Source: Roseobacter ponti (GTDB taxonomy: Bacteria; Pseudomonadota; Alphaproteobacteria; Rhodobacterales; Rhodobacteraceae). From it: DNA of 64,000 nt. Made by a program: the position numbers and the translations under genes. The DNA lies in NCBI RefSeq assembly GCF_012932215.1, contig NZ_CP048788.1:1116001-1180000 (forward strand), given 5' to 3'. The notes beneath the pieces were generated by a model that worked only from the letters and a program-made list of their open reading frames with translations, was not told the DNA's origin and did no database searches. Below are positions 1 to 7,433 of the stretch, piece after piece. The first letter of the stretch is position 1. The number at the start of each line of letters is the position of its first letter.

Positions 1-1506
1 GCTCCGATGATGCCGGTCTGGCTGATGCCACAGGGCGCGCCCTATAAGCTGCGCTCCAAAGCCTGGCTCGATTATCAGAACGATGTGAAGGTCAGTGATG
101 TGCAGCTGGCCGCGCAGGAGGGCTTTGAAAGCGTCGAACACGCCAAGCGATATACCACCCTCGGCATGGCCACGGATCAGGGTAAGCTGAGTAACATCAA
201 CGGTCTGGCCACGCTGGCAGGTGCTGTGGGTGCAGATATCCCGCAGGTGGGCACCACGACTTTCCGTCCGCCCTATACGCCGATTTCGATGGCTTCCATC
301 GCAGGCGAGGCGCGCGGCGATGTGTTCCAGCCGCTGCGGCGCACGCCCATGCACGACTGGCATGACAGCAACGGCGCGCACTGGGAGCCGGTTGGCCAGT
401 GGCGGCGGCCCTATGCCTATGTGCGGAGCGGTGAGTCGGTGGCGGATGCGGTCAACCGCGAGGTGTTCAACACACGGCAGAACCTCGGGCTGCTCGATGC
501 CTCGACGCTGGGCAAGATCATCGTGCGGGGGCCGGATGCGCCGAAGTTCCTCGACATGATGTACACCAACATGATGAGCACGCTGAAGCCGGGCAAATGT
601 CGTTATGGCCTGATGTGCTCGGAGAACGGGTTCCTGATCGATGACGGTGTGGTGGCGCGGATCGATGAGGACACCTTTCTTTGCCATACGACTACGGGCG
701 GGGCGGAGCACATCCACCAGCATATGGAAGAGTGGCTGCAGACCGAATGGTGGGACTGGCAGGTCTATGTGGCCAACATCACCGAGCAGTATGCACAGAT
801 CGCCGTGGTGGGCCCCAATGCGCGTGCGGCGCTGGAAAAGCTGGGCGGGATGGATGTCTCTGCCGAAGGGCTGGGGTTCATGGAATGGGCGGACGGCACG
901 CTCGGCGGCTTTAAGTGTCGGGTCTTCCGGATCTCCTTCTCCGGTGAACTGAGTTATGAGATAGCGGTGGATGCAGGCCAGGGGCAGGCTTTCTGGGACG
1001 CTCTGATGGTGGTGGGTCACGATCTGGGTGTGATGCCCTACGGCACGGAGACACTTCACGTTCTGCGCGCCGAAAAGGGCTTCATCATGATCGGGGACGA
1101 GACCGACGGCACGGTGATCCCGCAGGATCTGGGGCTGAACTGGGCCATCTCAAAGAAAAAGGACGACTTTCTGGGCAAACGCGCGCAGGAGCGCAGCCAC
1201 ATGACGGACCCGGACCGCTGGAAGCTGGTGGGGCTGGAGACGGTATCAGGGGGCGTGCTGCCTGATGGTGCTTATGCGGTGGGCACGGGCACCAATGCCA
1301 ATGGCCAGCGCAATGTGATCGGACGCGTGACGTCAAGCTATCACTCGGCCACGCTGGGCCGGGGGATTGCCATGGGGCTGGTGCTGAACGGACCTGACCG
1401 GATGGGTGAGGTGATTGAGTTCCCGGGCACTGAAGGCGCGACATTCCGGGCGAAAATCGTCGACCCGGTGTTCTATGATAAAGAAGGGGAGAAGCAGAAT
1501 GTCTGA
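1..1506 (+). CDS. soxA: Sarcosine oxidase alpha subunit, C-terminal part (partial, first copy)
   Basis: The reading frame is open from the first base, so the gene starts before the window; 501 residues are visible. It matches the C-terminal half of heterotetrameric sarcosine oxidase alpha, including the GTTTFRPPY linker (about residue 80) and the aminomethyltransferase-like, folate-binding domain that follows (e.g. KCRYGLMCSENGFLIDDG). In the known enzyme this domain transfers the methyl carbon of sarcosine to tetrahydrofolate. It is clearly paralogous to the complete soxA at 31378-34314, with the same segments in the same order (KRYTT.GMA.DQGK.SN). Its stop overlaps the soxG start, so the two are translationally coupled. 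The missing N-terminal half should hold the NAD-binding domain. Identity as a SoxA-type protein is secure; the exact substrate of this copy is not. Confidence 0.9.
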   Translation, partial: APMMPVWLMPQGAPYKLRSKAWLDYQNDVKVSDVQLAAQEGFESVEHAKRYTTLGMATDQGKLSNINGLATLAGAVGADIPQVGTTTFRPPYTPISMASIAGEARGDVFQPLRRTPMHDWHDSNGAHWEPVGQWRRPYAYVRSGESVADAVNREVFNTRQNLGLLDASTLGKIIVRGPDAPKFLDMMYTNMMSTLKPGKCRYGLMCSENGFLIDDGVVARIDEDTFLCHTTTGGAEHIHQHMEEWLQTEWWDWQVYVANITEQYAQIAVVGPNARAALEKLGGMDVSAEGLGFMEWADGTLGGFKCRVFRISFSGELSYEIAVDAGQGQAFWDALMVVGHDLGVMPYGTETLHVLRAEKGFIMIGDETDGTVIPQDLGLNWAISKKKDDFLGKRAQERSHMTDPDRWKLVGLETVSGGVLPDGAYAVGTGTNANGQRNVIGRVTSSYHSATLGRGIAMGLVLNGPDRMGEVIEFPGTEGATFRAKIVDPVFYDKEGEKQNV

Positions 1507-2080
1507 CCCTCTGTCCGCCCTGAACGGGGCATCCACTGCAACCGGCATCGCCGGGGTGCGCGAACTGCCCCTGCAGGGGATGATCACACTGCGCGGTGAT
1601 ATGGGCGCCGCGGCGCTGAAAAAGGCTGTGACGGCCGCGGTCGGGCTGAAGATGCCGGCCCTGGGTGAAGCTCTGTCGGACGCGGGGAAAACCGTTTGTC
1701 GCATGTCGCCGGATGAGGTCCTGTTACTTTGCGATTACAATGCGGCAGGAGACATTCTTCAGGCAGCACGGGACGCGCTTGGAGACACGCACAGCCTGGT
1801 GGTGAACGTGTCTGATGCGCGCGCGGCCTTTGAGGTCAGCGGGCCCTTTGCGCGCGAGGTGTTGGCCAAGCTCTGCCCGGTTGATCTCGCGCCCGGGCGG
1901 TTTGAGCCGGGCATGTTCCGGCGCACCCGCATGGCTCAGGTCGCCGCGGCCTTCAGAATGCCGGCAGCAGATACGTTTCATATCATCTGTTTCCGCAGCC
2001 AGGCGCGATATGTATTTGATGTGCTCCGGGTTGCAGCGCAGCCGGGCTCGGAGGTTAACGCATTCGGAGCCGCGACTTGA
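1499..2080 (+). CDS. soxG: Sarcosine oxidase gamma subunit (first copy)
   Basis: 193 residues. The start is the ATG that overlaps the soxA stop by eight bases, with a GAAGGGGAG-like ribosome site in the soxA 3' end. The protein resembles SoxG, the small subunit of heterotetrameric sarcosine oxidase, which packs against alpha and beta and has a GcvT-like fold without its own cofactor. Visible family features are the MSPDEVLLL segment and the LVVNVSDARAAFEVSGP segment, which correspond to FGRDMALLVG and AVVTLSGEGSDDALARL in the second SoxG at 34307-34852. The two SoxG copies are far more diverged than the two SoxA copies. Position directly behind soxA supports the call. Confidence 0.82.
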   Translation: MSDPLSALNGASTATGIAGVRELPLQGMITLRGDMGAAALKKAVTAAVGLKMPALGEALSDAGKTVCRMSPDEVLLLCDYNAAGDILQAARDALGDTHSLVVNVSDARAAFEVSGPFAREVLAKLCPVDLAPGRFEPGMFRRTRMAQVAAAFRMPAADTFHIICFRSQARYVFDVLRVAAQPGSEVNAFGAAT

Positions 2081-2135
2081 CCCCCGGCAGGGTGCAATGC
2101 AACCATGAGGCGTCTGCGCGACTCGACTGAGCCGC

Positions 2136-2156
2136 GCACCCTGTCGCTGCCGACAG
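2136..2156. repeat. Hairpin between soxG and the next gene
   Basis: CTGTCG (2141-2146) pairs with CGACAG (2151-2156) around a CTGC loop. In addition GCACCCTG (2136-2143) is the inverse of CAGGGTGC at 2088-2095, so two folds compete. There is no T-run, so a Rho-independent terminator is not supported; it may be a processing or attenuation structure. Confidence 0.3.
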
Positions 2157-2175
2157 GAACTGGTTGGGGAAATTT

Positions 2176-2595
2176 ATGCTGCGTTTACTGAGTGCTTTGG
2201 TCATCTGTGTTTGGGCCGTGCCCGCTGTGGCGGCGACGCCGCAGGGCATTCTGTACGATTGTAACATCACCGATAAGAAAGACCGTCTGTACTGGATCGC
2301 CGATAAAATCGCGATTGTGGCGCTCAACAGCGGCGAGGTGATGGTCTCAGATCAGGTTATTTTGCGCTTCAACGATACGCCGCTTGCGGCACAGATCAGC
2401 CGGAACAACGATCGAAAGATGACAATCCGCTGGACGCTGAAGAATATCAGGAACAGCAACAATCAGCATACCGCCGCCTTTGAATACACCGCCACCCTGT
2501 CGAAAAAAACCAACCGGATTTCCGTCCATGCCAGCCCTGACGGCTATCCCGACCGGTTTTCCGGCAAAGGCAGCTGCACGCCGCGCACCGAGTAG
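2176..2595 (+). CDS. Small exported protein of unknown function
   Basis: 139 residues. I chose the ATG at 2176, four codons into the open frame, because GGTTGGGGA lies just upstream and the signal peptide then starts correctly (MLRLLSALVICVWAVPAVAA, cleavage expected after AVAA). The mature part of about 119 residues is rich in beta-prone and polar residues and has one early cysteine (LYDCN) and one late cysteine (GSCTP), which could form a disulfide in the periplasm. I do not recognise a named domain. It stands alone between soxG and sodB on the same strand. Confidence 0.7.
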   Translation: MLRLLSALVICVWAVPAVAATPQGILYDCNITDKKDRLYWIADKIAIVALNSGEVMVSDQVILRFNDTPLAAQISRNNDRKMTIRWTLKNIRNSNNQHTAAFEYTATLSKKTNRISVHASPDGYPDRFSGKGSCTPRTE

Positions 2596-2758
2596 TCGCA
2601 CAGATTAACCGGCTGCTGAGCGCGACAACGGTGTCAGGGACCCGTGCGGTTCCGGAAAAGCGGGTTATCGGAACTTTTATCTCTGTTAAACCTTGAAACA
2701 GGCGAAGGGTGTGCTTCATGTGGAAGTGTACCCATGAATTTTGAAAGGGGGCCCCGAA

Positions 2759-3358
2759 ATGGCTTTTGAACTACCTGATCTTCCCTATGCGCATGATGCT
2801 CTGGCATCTAAAGGCATGTCCGCAGAGACCCTGGAATACCACCACGATCTGCACCACAACGCCTATGTGACAAACGGCAACAAGGCGATTGAGGGCACGG
2901 AATGGGCGGATAAATCGCTCGAAGAGATCATCAAGGGCACCTATGATCCCTCCGCCGTGGCGCAGAATGGCATCTTCAACAACATCAGCCAGCTCTGGAA
3001 CCACAACCAGTTCTGGGAGATGATGAGCCCGGGCGTCAGCGCGATGCCCGGTGAGCTTGAGAAAGCCATCACCGAAAGCTTTGGCTCTGTCGATGAGTTC
3101 AAATCAAAGTTTTCAGCGGCAGGTGCGGGCCAGTTCGGCTCGGGCTGGGCATGGCTGGTGAAAGACACCGACGGCAGCCTGAAAGTGACAAAGACAGAAA
3201 ACGGCGTGAACCCGGTCTGTTTTGGTCAGACGGCACTGCTGGGTTGTGATGTCTGGGAGCATTCCTATTACATCGATTTCCGCAACAAGCGCCCGGCGTA
3301 TCTGGAAAACTTCCTCAACAATCTGGTGAACTGGGAAAACGTGGCCTCGCGCCTCTGA
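2759..3358 (+). CDS. sodB: Superoxide dismutase, Fe-type
   Basis: 199 residues, the usual length for the Fe/Mn family. It dismutates superoxide to oxygen and hydrogen peroxide in the cytoplasm. All four metal ligands are in place: His28 (LEYHHDLHH), His82 (NHNQFW), Asp164 and His168 (DVWEHSYY). Gln78 in SQLWNH is at the position that carries the active-site glutamine in Fe enzymes. The start at 2759 follows AAAGGGGGCC, and MAFELPDLPYAHDAL is a standard N-terminus; a TTG six codons earlier is not needed. A hairpin terminator follows the gene. Confidence 0.95.
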   Translation: MAFELPDLPYAHDALASKGMSAETLEYHHDLHHNAYVTNGNKAIEGTEWADKSLEEIIKGTYDPSAVAQNGIFNNISQLWNHNQFWEMMSPGVSAMPGELEKAITESFGSVDEFKSKFSAAGAGQFGSGWAWLVKDTDGSLKVTKTENGVNPVCFGQTALLGCDVWEHSYYIDFRNKRPAYLENFLNNLVNWENVASRL

Positions 3359-3386
3359 ACCTCTTCCCGGTTTACCGACTGACGTT

Positions 3387-3422
3387 AAGAGACCCGGCGC
3401 ATTCCGCGACCGGGTCTTTTTC
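3387..3422 (+). terminator. Rho-independent terminator of sodB
   Basis: GACCCGG (3391-3397) pairs with CCGGGTC (3410-3416) across a 12-base loop, followed by TTTTT. It lies about 30 bases behind the sodB stop. Confidence 0.85.
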
Positions 3423-3507
3423 ATGTCCAGAACCGGCGTGCGCTGTTGTGTTAGCGGGTTCGTGACGGCGCCTGGTGGAGATAATGATCGCTACGGCGCG
3501 CCGGGGC

Positions 3508-3609
3508 TCAGCGGTATGTGTTCAGGCGCGACTGCATATCGTGGCAGGAGATCACGGCCCCGGCGATGGCTGTGCAGATCCGGCGCATTCTGGTGTACTG
3601 GCTTTGCAT
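3508..3609 (-). CDS. Possible 33-residue protein, unknown function
   Basis: Reading the minus strand, GGAGGAAGAAACC precedes an ATG at 3609 and a frame of 33 codons ending in TGA at 3508. This is an almost perfect Shine-Dalgarno sequence at good spacing. The peptide is basic at its N-terminus (MQSQYTRMRRICTAIAGAVI) with a short hydrophobic stretch, two cysteines and a polar end; it could be membrane-associated. It lies in the 425-base gap between sodB and the oxidoreductase gene, with a CRP-like palindrome about 50 bases upstream of its start. Nothing in the sequence tells its role. Coding is inferred from the ribosome site and context only. Confidence 0.45.
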   Translation of the reverse strand: MQSQYTRMRRICTAIAGAVISCHDMQSRLNTYR

Positions 3610-3658
3610 GGTTTCTTCCTCCGTTTGATCTGTTTTAGCCTGCCTTCAGCGGCGGCGA

Positions 3659-3674
3659 TGTGAACGGGATCACA
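3659..3674. promoter_or_regulatory. CRP/FNR-family operator-like palindrome
   Basis: TGTGA-ACGGGA-TCACA is an exact match to the TGTGA-N6-TCACA consensus of CRP-family regulators. It sits about 50 bases upstream of the 33-codon minus-strand gene, next to a very AT-rich stretch (3678-3720) that could hold the promoter. Which regulator of the family binds is unknown. Confidence 0.5.
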
Positions 3675-3700
3675 GAAATCAAAAAAAGATATAATTTTTT

Positions 3701-3719
3701 ACAAATTGTCCGAATTTGT
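3701..3719. repeat. AT-rich inverted repeat
   Basis: ACAAATT (3701-3707) and AATTTGT (3713-3719) form a perfect inverted repeat around GTCCG. A T-run precedes it on the plus strand, so it is not a terminator for either direction. It may be an operator in the promoter region of the small minus-strand gene. Confidence 0.4.
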
Positions 3720-3783
3720 GGGAAAGCGGCCTGTGGTTTGCAGTCTGCGCGCGTCGGACGCACGCATTTTTCAGGCCCGGGCG

Positions 3784-4830
3784 TCAGCCGACTTCCAGGA
3801 CAATCTTACCGGTGAAGCTCTTTGCGGCGAAGCTTTCCTGCGCCCTGCCGATATCGCGCAGCGGCCAGGTTTCAGCGACCAGCGGGCGGATTTCTTCTTT
3901 CTCGATGCGGGTAATCAGGTTGGCGAACACCCCCTGATCCGGCACGGTGCATCCGAAAAAGCTCAGATCCTTCAGATAGAGCGTGCGCACATCAAGCTCC
4001 ACCAGCGGCCCGCCTACGGCTCCTGCAACAGCATAGCGGCCTCCGGGCCGCAGGATATCGAGCAGCGCGGGCCAGTCGGGCCCGGCCACAAGATCAAGTA
4101 CGACATCCACGCTGTTCTGCCCGATCAGATCCGCAGGATTGCCTGAGCGGTCCGGCGTATCATCCGCCCCAAGTGCGCGAAGGGCGTCCGCCTTTGCCGG
4201 GCTGGTCGCGGCAATCACGCGTGCGCCGCGCGCCTTGGCCAGCTGCACCGCAGCCGAACCGACGCCCCCCGACGACCCGGTGACGAGAACGGTGTCACCG
4301 GCGCTGACGGCGGCGCGGGTCAGCATGTTTTCTGCCGTGGAATAAGAGCAGGGGAAGGAGGCGAGATCAACATCACTCAGCGCGCTTTGCACCGGCCAGG
4401 CGTGGCGCGCGGCGACACGGACGTATTGTGCAAAGCCGCCATCGCATTCTGATCCGAGAAACCAGGGATCCTGCAGGGTCGCGCCGTTCGCTTCTCTCAG
4501 GCAGGGCTCGACCATCACGCGCTCTCCGGCACGCGCCGGGTCCACGCCCGGCCCCGTGGCCGCGATCGTGCCGCAGACGTCGATCCCCTGTATGCGCGGA
4601 AAGGCCAGTGGTGTGCCGCCCCAGGAAGCATCTTCGGCGTCATTGTCTCCGCGCGAATACCAACCGACGCGGGTATTGATATCGGTGTTGTTCACACCGG
4701 CGGCGGCGACACGGATGATCACGTCGCCGGGGCCGGGTTGCGGGACAGGCAGATCGTCGCGCCAGCTCAGCATGTCCGGGCCGCCGTGCCCGGTCAGAAT
4801 AACGCCGCTCATTTTATCGGGCAGGGACAT
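3784..4830 (-). CDS. Zinc-free MDR-family alcohol dehydrogenase / quinone oxidoreductase
   Basis: 348 residues. It has the GroES-like N-terminal domain (MSGVILTGHGGPDMLSW start of fold) and a Rossmann domain with VLVTGSSGGVGSAAVQLAKA at about residue 160, the NADPH-binding signature of the quinone oxidoreductase branch of medium-chain dehydrogenases. Structural-zinc cysteine clusters are not evident. Start at 4830 is chosen for the GGAG seven bases upstream; a longer frame begins at 4899 without a good ribosome site. The substrate cannot be read from the sequence. It stands alone, and the LOG-family gene lies upstream on the same strand. Confidence 0.85.
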   Translation of the reverse strand: MSLPDKMSGVILTGHGGPDMLSWRDDLPVPQPGPGDVIIRVAAAGVNNTDINTRVGWYSRGDNDAEDASWGGTPLAFPRIQGIDVCGTIAATGPGVDPARAGERVMVEPCLREANGATLQDPWFLGSECDGGFAQYVRVAARHAWPVQSALSDVDLASFPCSYSTAENMLTRAAVSAGDTVLVTGSSGGVGSAAVQLAKARGARVIAATSPAKADALRALGADDTPDRSGNPADLIGQNSVDVVLDLVAGPDWPALLDILRPGGRYAVAGAVGGPLVELDVRTLYLKDLSFFGCTVPDQGVFANLITRIEKEEIRPLVAETWPLRDIGRAQESFAAKSFTGKIVLEVG

Positions 4831-4971
4831 GGGGGTACTCCGGTTTTCCGGGTGGGTATCGTTTCGCGTGACCTTCGGCTGAACTGCGTATGGCGTCAAC
4901 GCTCCGGGCAGGGTGTTGCGCGCGTGGGTCTGTCGCCGCCGCCCCGGTATGCCGCGTCAGCCAGTCAGGGC

Positions 4972-5523
4972 TCAGGCCAGCGCTTTGCGCAATGCCGTGC
5001 GGCATTCTTCGGCATCGGTGACGGTCTGATAGAAGCCGTGCAGGCTTTCGGCCGCAAACCCCTGATCCGTCACATGGCGCAGCAAAGCGGTAAGAGGATC
5101 CCAGTAGCCATTTGTATTTACAAGAAAAACGGGCTTTTCGTGCAGCCCGAGCTGTCGCCATGTCAGGACCTCAAAAAGCTCATCCAGTGAGCCGGCCCCG
5201 CCGGGCAGAACCACCACTGCGTCGCAGTTCATGAACATCACCTTTTTGCGCTCGTGCATGGTTTCGGTGACCACATAGGTGGTCAGATCAGTTTTGCCGA
5301 CCTCCCAGGCCACCAGATGCTGCGGGATGACGCCGAAGGTCTGTGCGCCTGCCGACTGAGCGGTGCGGGCGACTGCCCCCATGAGCCCCACATCGCCCGC
5401 GCCATAGACGAGACGCCAGTTCTCATCGGCCAGAACTCTGCCGACCGCTTCGGCGGCTGCCATATAGGCAGGGTCATTTCCGGGGCGCGAGCCGCAGTAG
5501 ACGCAGACTGATCTGGGGGGCAT
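4972..5523 (-). CDS. LOG-family protein (TIGR00730), nucleoside-monophosphate phosphoribohydrolase-like
   Basis: 183 residues. It has the family motifs GAGDVGLMGAVA (about residue 42) and PGGAGSLDELFEVLTWRQLG (about residue 107), the nucleotide-binding and catalytic loop. Family members such as LOG proteins release the base from nucleoside 5'-monophosphates (the cytokinin-activating reaction in plants and some bacteria), and many bacterial members are labelled lysine decarboxylase by error. The start at 5523 follows AAGGATCC; two in-frame upstream ATG codons lack a site. It is monocistronic, divergent from the LysM gene. Confidence 0.88.
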   Translation of the reverse strand: MPPRSVCVYCGSRPGNDPAYMAAAEAVGRVLADENWRLVYGAGDVGLMGAVARTAQSAGAQTFGVIPQHLVAWEVGKTDLTTYVVTETMHERKKVMFMNCDAVVVLPGGAGSLDELFEVLTWRQLGLHEKPVFLVNTNGYWDPLTALLRHVTDQGFAAESLHGFYQTVTDAEECRTALRKALA

Positions 5524-5660
5524 ATCGGATCCTTTCACGGCACGGGTCATGCCCCGAAAGTGACATGATGGGTTTTGACCCGTGTTAAAGCAGTTGCTAT
5601 GTAGGCTCAATGTCTGCGCTCTGCTCGCGTAAGACGATACACAAAAAAGAGAAAACGGTT

Positions 5661-7343
5661 ATGTTCGACAGGGGAGAAGCCGGTGGACGGGGTGGCTCAG
5701 GGCTGCTGACGGCCGGCATCGTGATTGCGCTTGTGATCTCTGCGGGTACGTATCTTGGCATGCGGCAAAGTGAGGGGCCGACGCAGGAGGAACTCTCTGC
5801 GCTTGTGGCTCCCGGCCGCGGGGACGCTGATGACACACCCGCGCCCGGCACGCCGTCGATGCCTGTGCCTGCCGCTCCGGCAGAGACGCCGGCGGAAGCG
5901 GCCCCGGAAGAAACCAGCAGTAGAGCCGGGGCTCCTGCCGGTGGCGACGAGACCGGTGAGACGGCCGGTGGGGATACAGCAGCAGAAGGTGTGGCGGGGA
6001 GCCCGGGAAACGTGCCCCCGGTTGTGCCGTCTGTTGATGAGGTGCGGGTTGACGGTGACGGCATACTGATCGTTGCCGGCCGCGCCGCCCCGGGAAGCCG
6101 GGTGCGCGTTCTGCTGGATGGTGCAGAGGCTGGCGTTGCGCAGGCCGATGCCCGCGGCGCATTTGCCGCTGTTGCTGTGATCGGGCCGTCTGATGCGGCA
6201 CGGGTCCTGACGCTCGAAGCCATCGACGGGGATGTTGTGACTGCCTCGGCCGGCGAGGTTATTCTGGCCCCTGTCGCGGCGCCGATCGTGGTGGCTGAGG
6301 CCGCACCCGCGTCCGAACCGGTAGCCGGCCAGGGGGTATCAGGGGATGCCGGTAGCGGTTCCGGACCGCTGGTGCAAAGCGGCCCGGCGGCTGCGCCGGA
6401 AAAGGATGCGGCAGCAGCAGCCGGCAGCAATGCGGGTGCGCCGGCGACTGACATCGTTGCGGCCACCGACCCTGATGCGGGTCAGACCGTAGCACCTGAC
6501 GCCGCAGACGATACCACCGAGACACCTTCGCAGGTGGCAGGTGGTGCCGGCGTGGCAGAAACGACCGCGAAGTCAGAAGCATTTCCGACCACCCCCGGTG
6601 CCACGGACCTGGCATCTGTGAGCACGGCGCCGGCAACTGCTTCCGGGGGCCCTGCTACGGCGGAGAACAGCGGGACGGTTGCCACCACTCAGCAGAGCGC
6701 GGGCGCAGATCCGCAAACGACGACTGACCCTGCACCCGCAGCCACAGCACAGGCACCGCAGATCCCGCAGGCGCCACAGACCGGCACCACCGCCCGGCAG
6801 GAGATCGCTGTCCTGAAATCGGATGCTGAAGGTGTGTCGCTTTTGCAGAATGCGCCCACGCCACCGGACAGCATTCAGCTCGATACCATCGGGTATTCTG
6901 CCGACGGCGTGGTGCAGCTTTCCGGCCGGGCCGGGAGGGACGCACGTGAGGTGCGTGTCTATCTCGATAACCGCGCGATCCTGTCGCTGCCGATGGATGC
7001 CGGTGGCATCTGGCGGGGCGAGGTGCCGGATGTGGATGCCGGCATCTACACGCTGCGGGTCGATGCCGTGAGCGCACAGGGGGAGGTCACCAGCCGCATC
7101 GAGACCCCGTTCAAACGCGAAGAACCCGACGTGCTGGCGGAAGCGCAGGCTGCAAACCAGCAGCAGGACGGAACCGTGCGCGCGATTACCGTACAGGCCG
7201 GTGACACGCTCTGGGCGATTGCGCGCGACCGGTATGGTGAGGGGTTGCTCTATGTTCAGGTCTTTGAGGCCAACCGGACATCGATCCGGGATCCGGACCT
7301 GATCTATCCCGGCCAGGTCTTTGATCTGCCGGTTGATAATTAA
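5661..7343 (+). CDS. Membrane-anchored LysM-domain protein with long Ala/Thr/Pro-rich linker
   Basis: About 560 residues. Near the N-terminus a single transmembrane segment (LLTAGIVIALVISAGTYLG) anchors the protein; a very long low-complexity region rich in Ala, Pro, Thr, Glu and Gly follows, interrupted by two Ig-like/beta segments (VDEVRVDGDGILIVAGRA at about residue 130, and IQLDTIGYSADGVVQLSGRA near residue 410). The C-terminus is a LysM domain (VQAGDTLWAIARDRYGEG to IYPGQVFDLP), which binds peptidoglycan. The likely role is at the cell wall, but no catalytic domain is visible. The start at 5661 is chosen because the transmembrane segment then lies close to the N-terminus; an upstream start at 5610 is possible. 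Confidence 0.8.
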   Translation: MFDRGEAGGRGGSGLLTAGIVIALVISAGTYLGMRQSEGPTQEELSALVAPGRGDADDTPAPGTPSMPVPAAPAETPAEAAPEETSSRAGAPAGGDETGETAGGDTAAEGVAGSPGNVPPVVPSVDEVRVDGDGILIVAGRAAPGSRVRVLLDGAEAGVAQADARGAFAAVAVIGPSDAARVLTLEAIDGDVVTASAGEVILAPVAAPIVVAEAAPASEPVAGQGVSGDAGSGSGPLVQSGPAAAPEKDAAAAAGSNAGAPATDIVAATDPDAGQTVAPDAADDTTETPSQVAGGAGVAETTAKSEAFPTTPGATDLASVSTAPATASGGPATAENSGTVATTQQSAGADPQTTTDPAPAATAQAPQIPQAPQTGTTARQEIAVLKSDAEGVSLLQNAPTPPDSIQLDTIGYSADGVVQLSGRAGRDAREVRVYLDNRAILSLPMDAGGIWRGEVPDVDAGIYTLRVDAVSAQGEVTSRIETPFKREEPDVLAEAQAANQQQDGTVRAITVQAGDTLWAIARDRYGEGLLYVQVFEANRTSIRDPDLIYPGQVFDLPVDN

Positions 7344-7433
7344 ACCCGCAGGGCAGGTTATGCGTCCCACCGACTGGCCAAGCGGGGGGGAAAGGATTAG
7401 GTAACAGACCTTACCGCTCTGCCAGGAATATTC

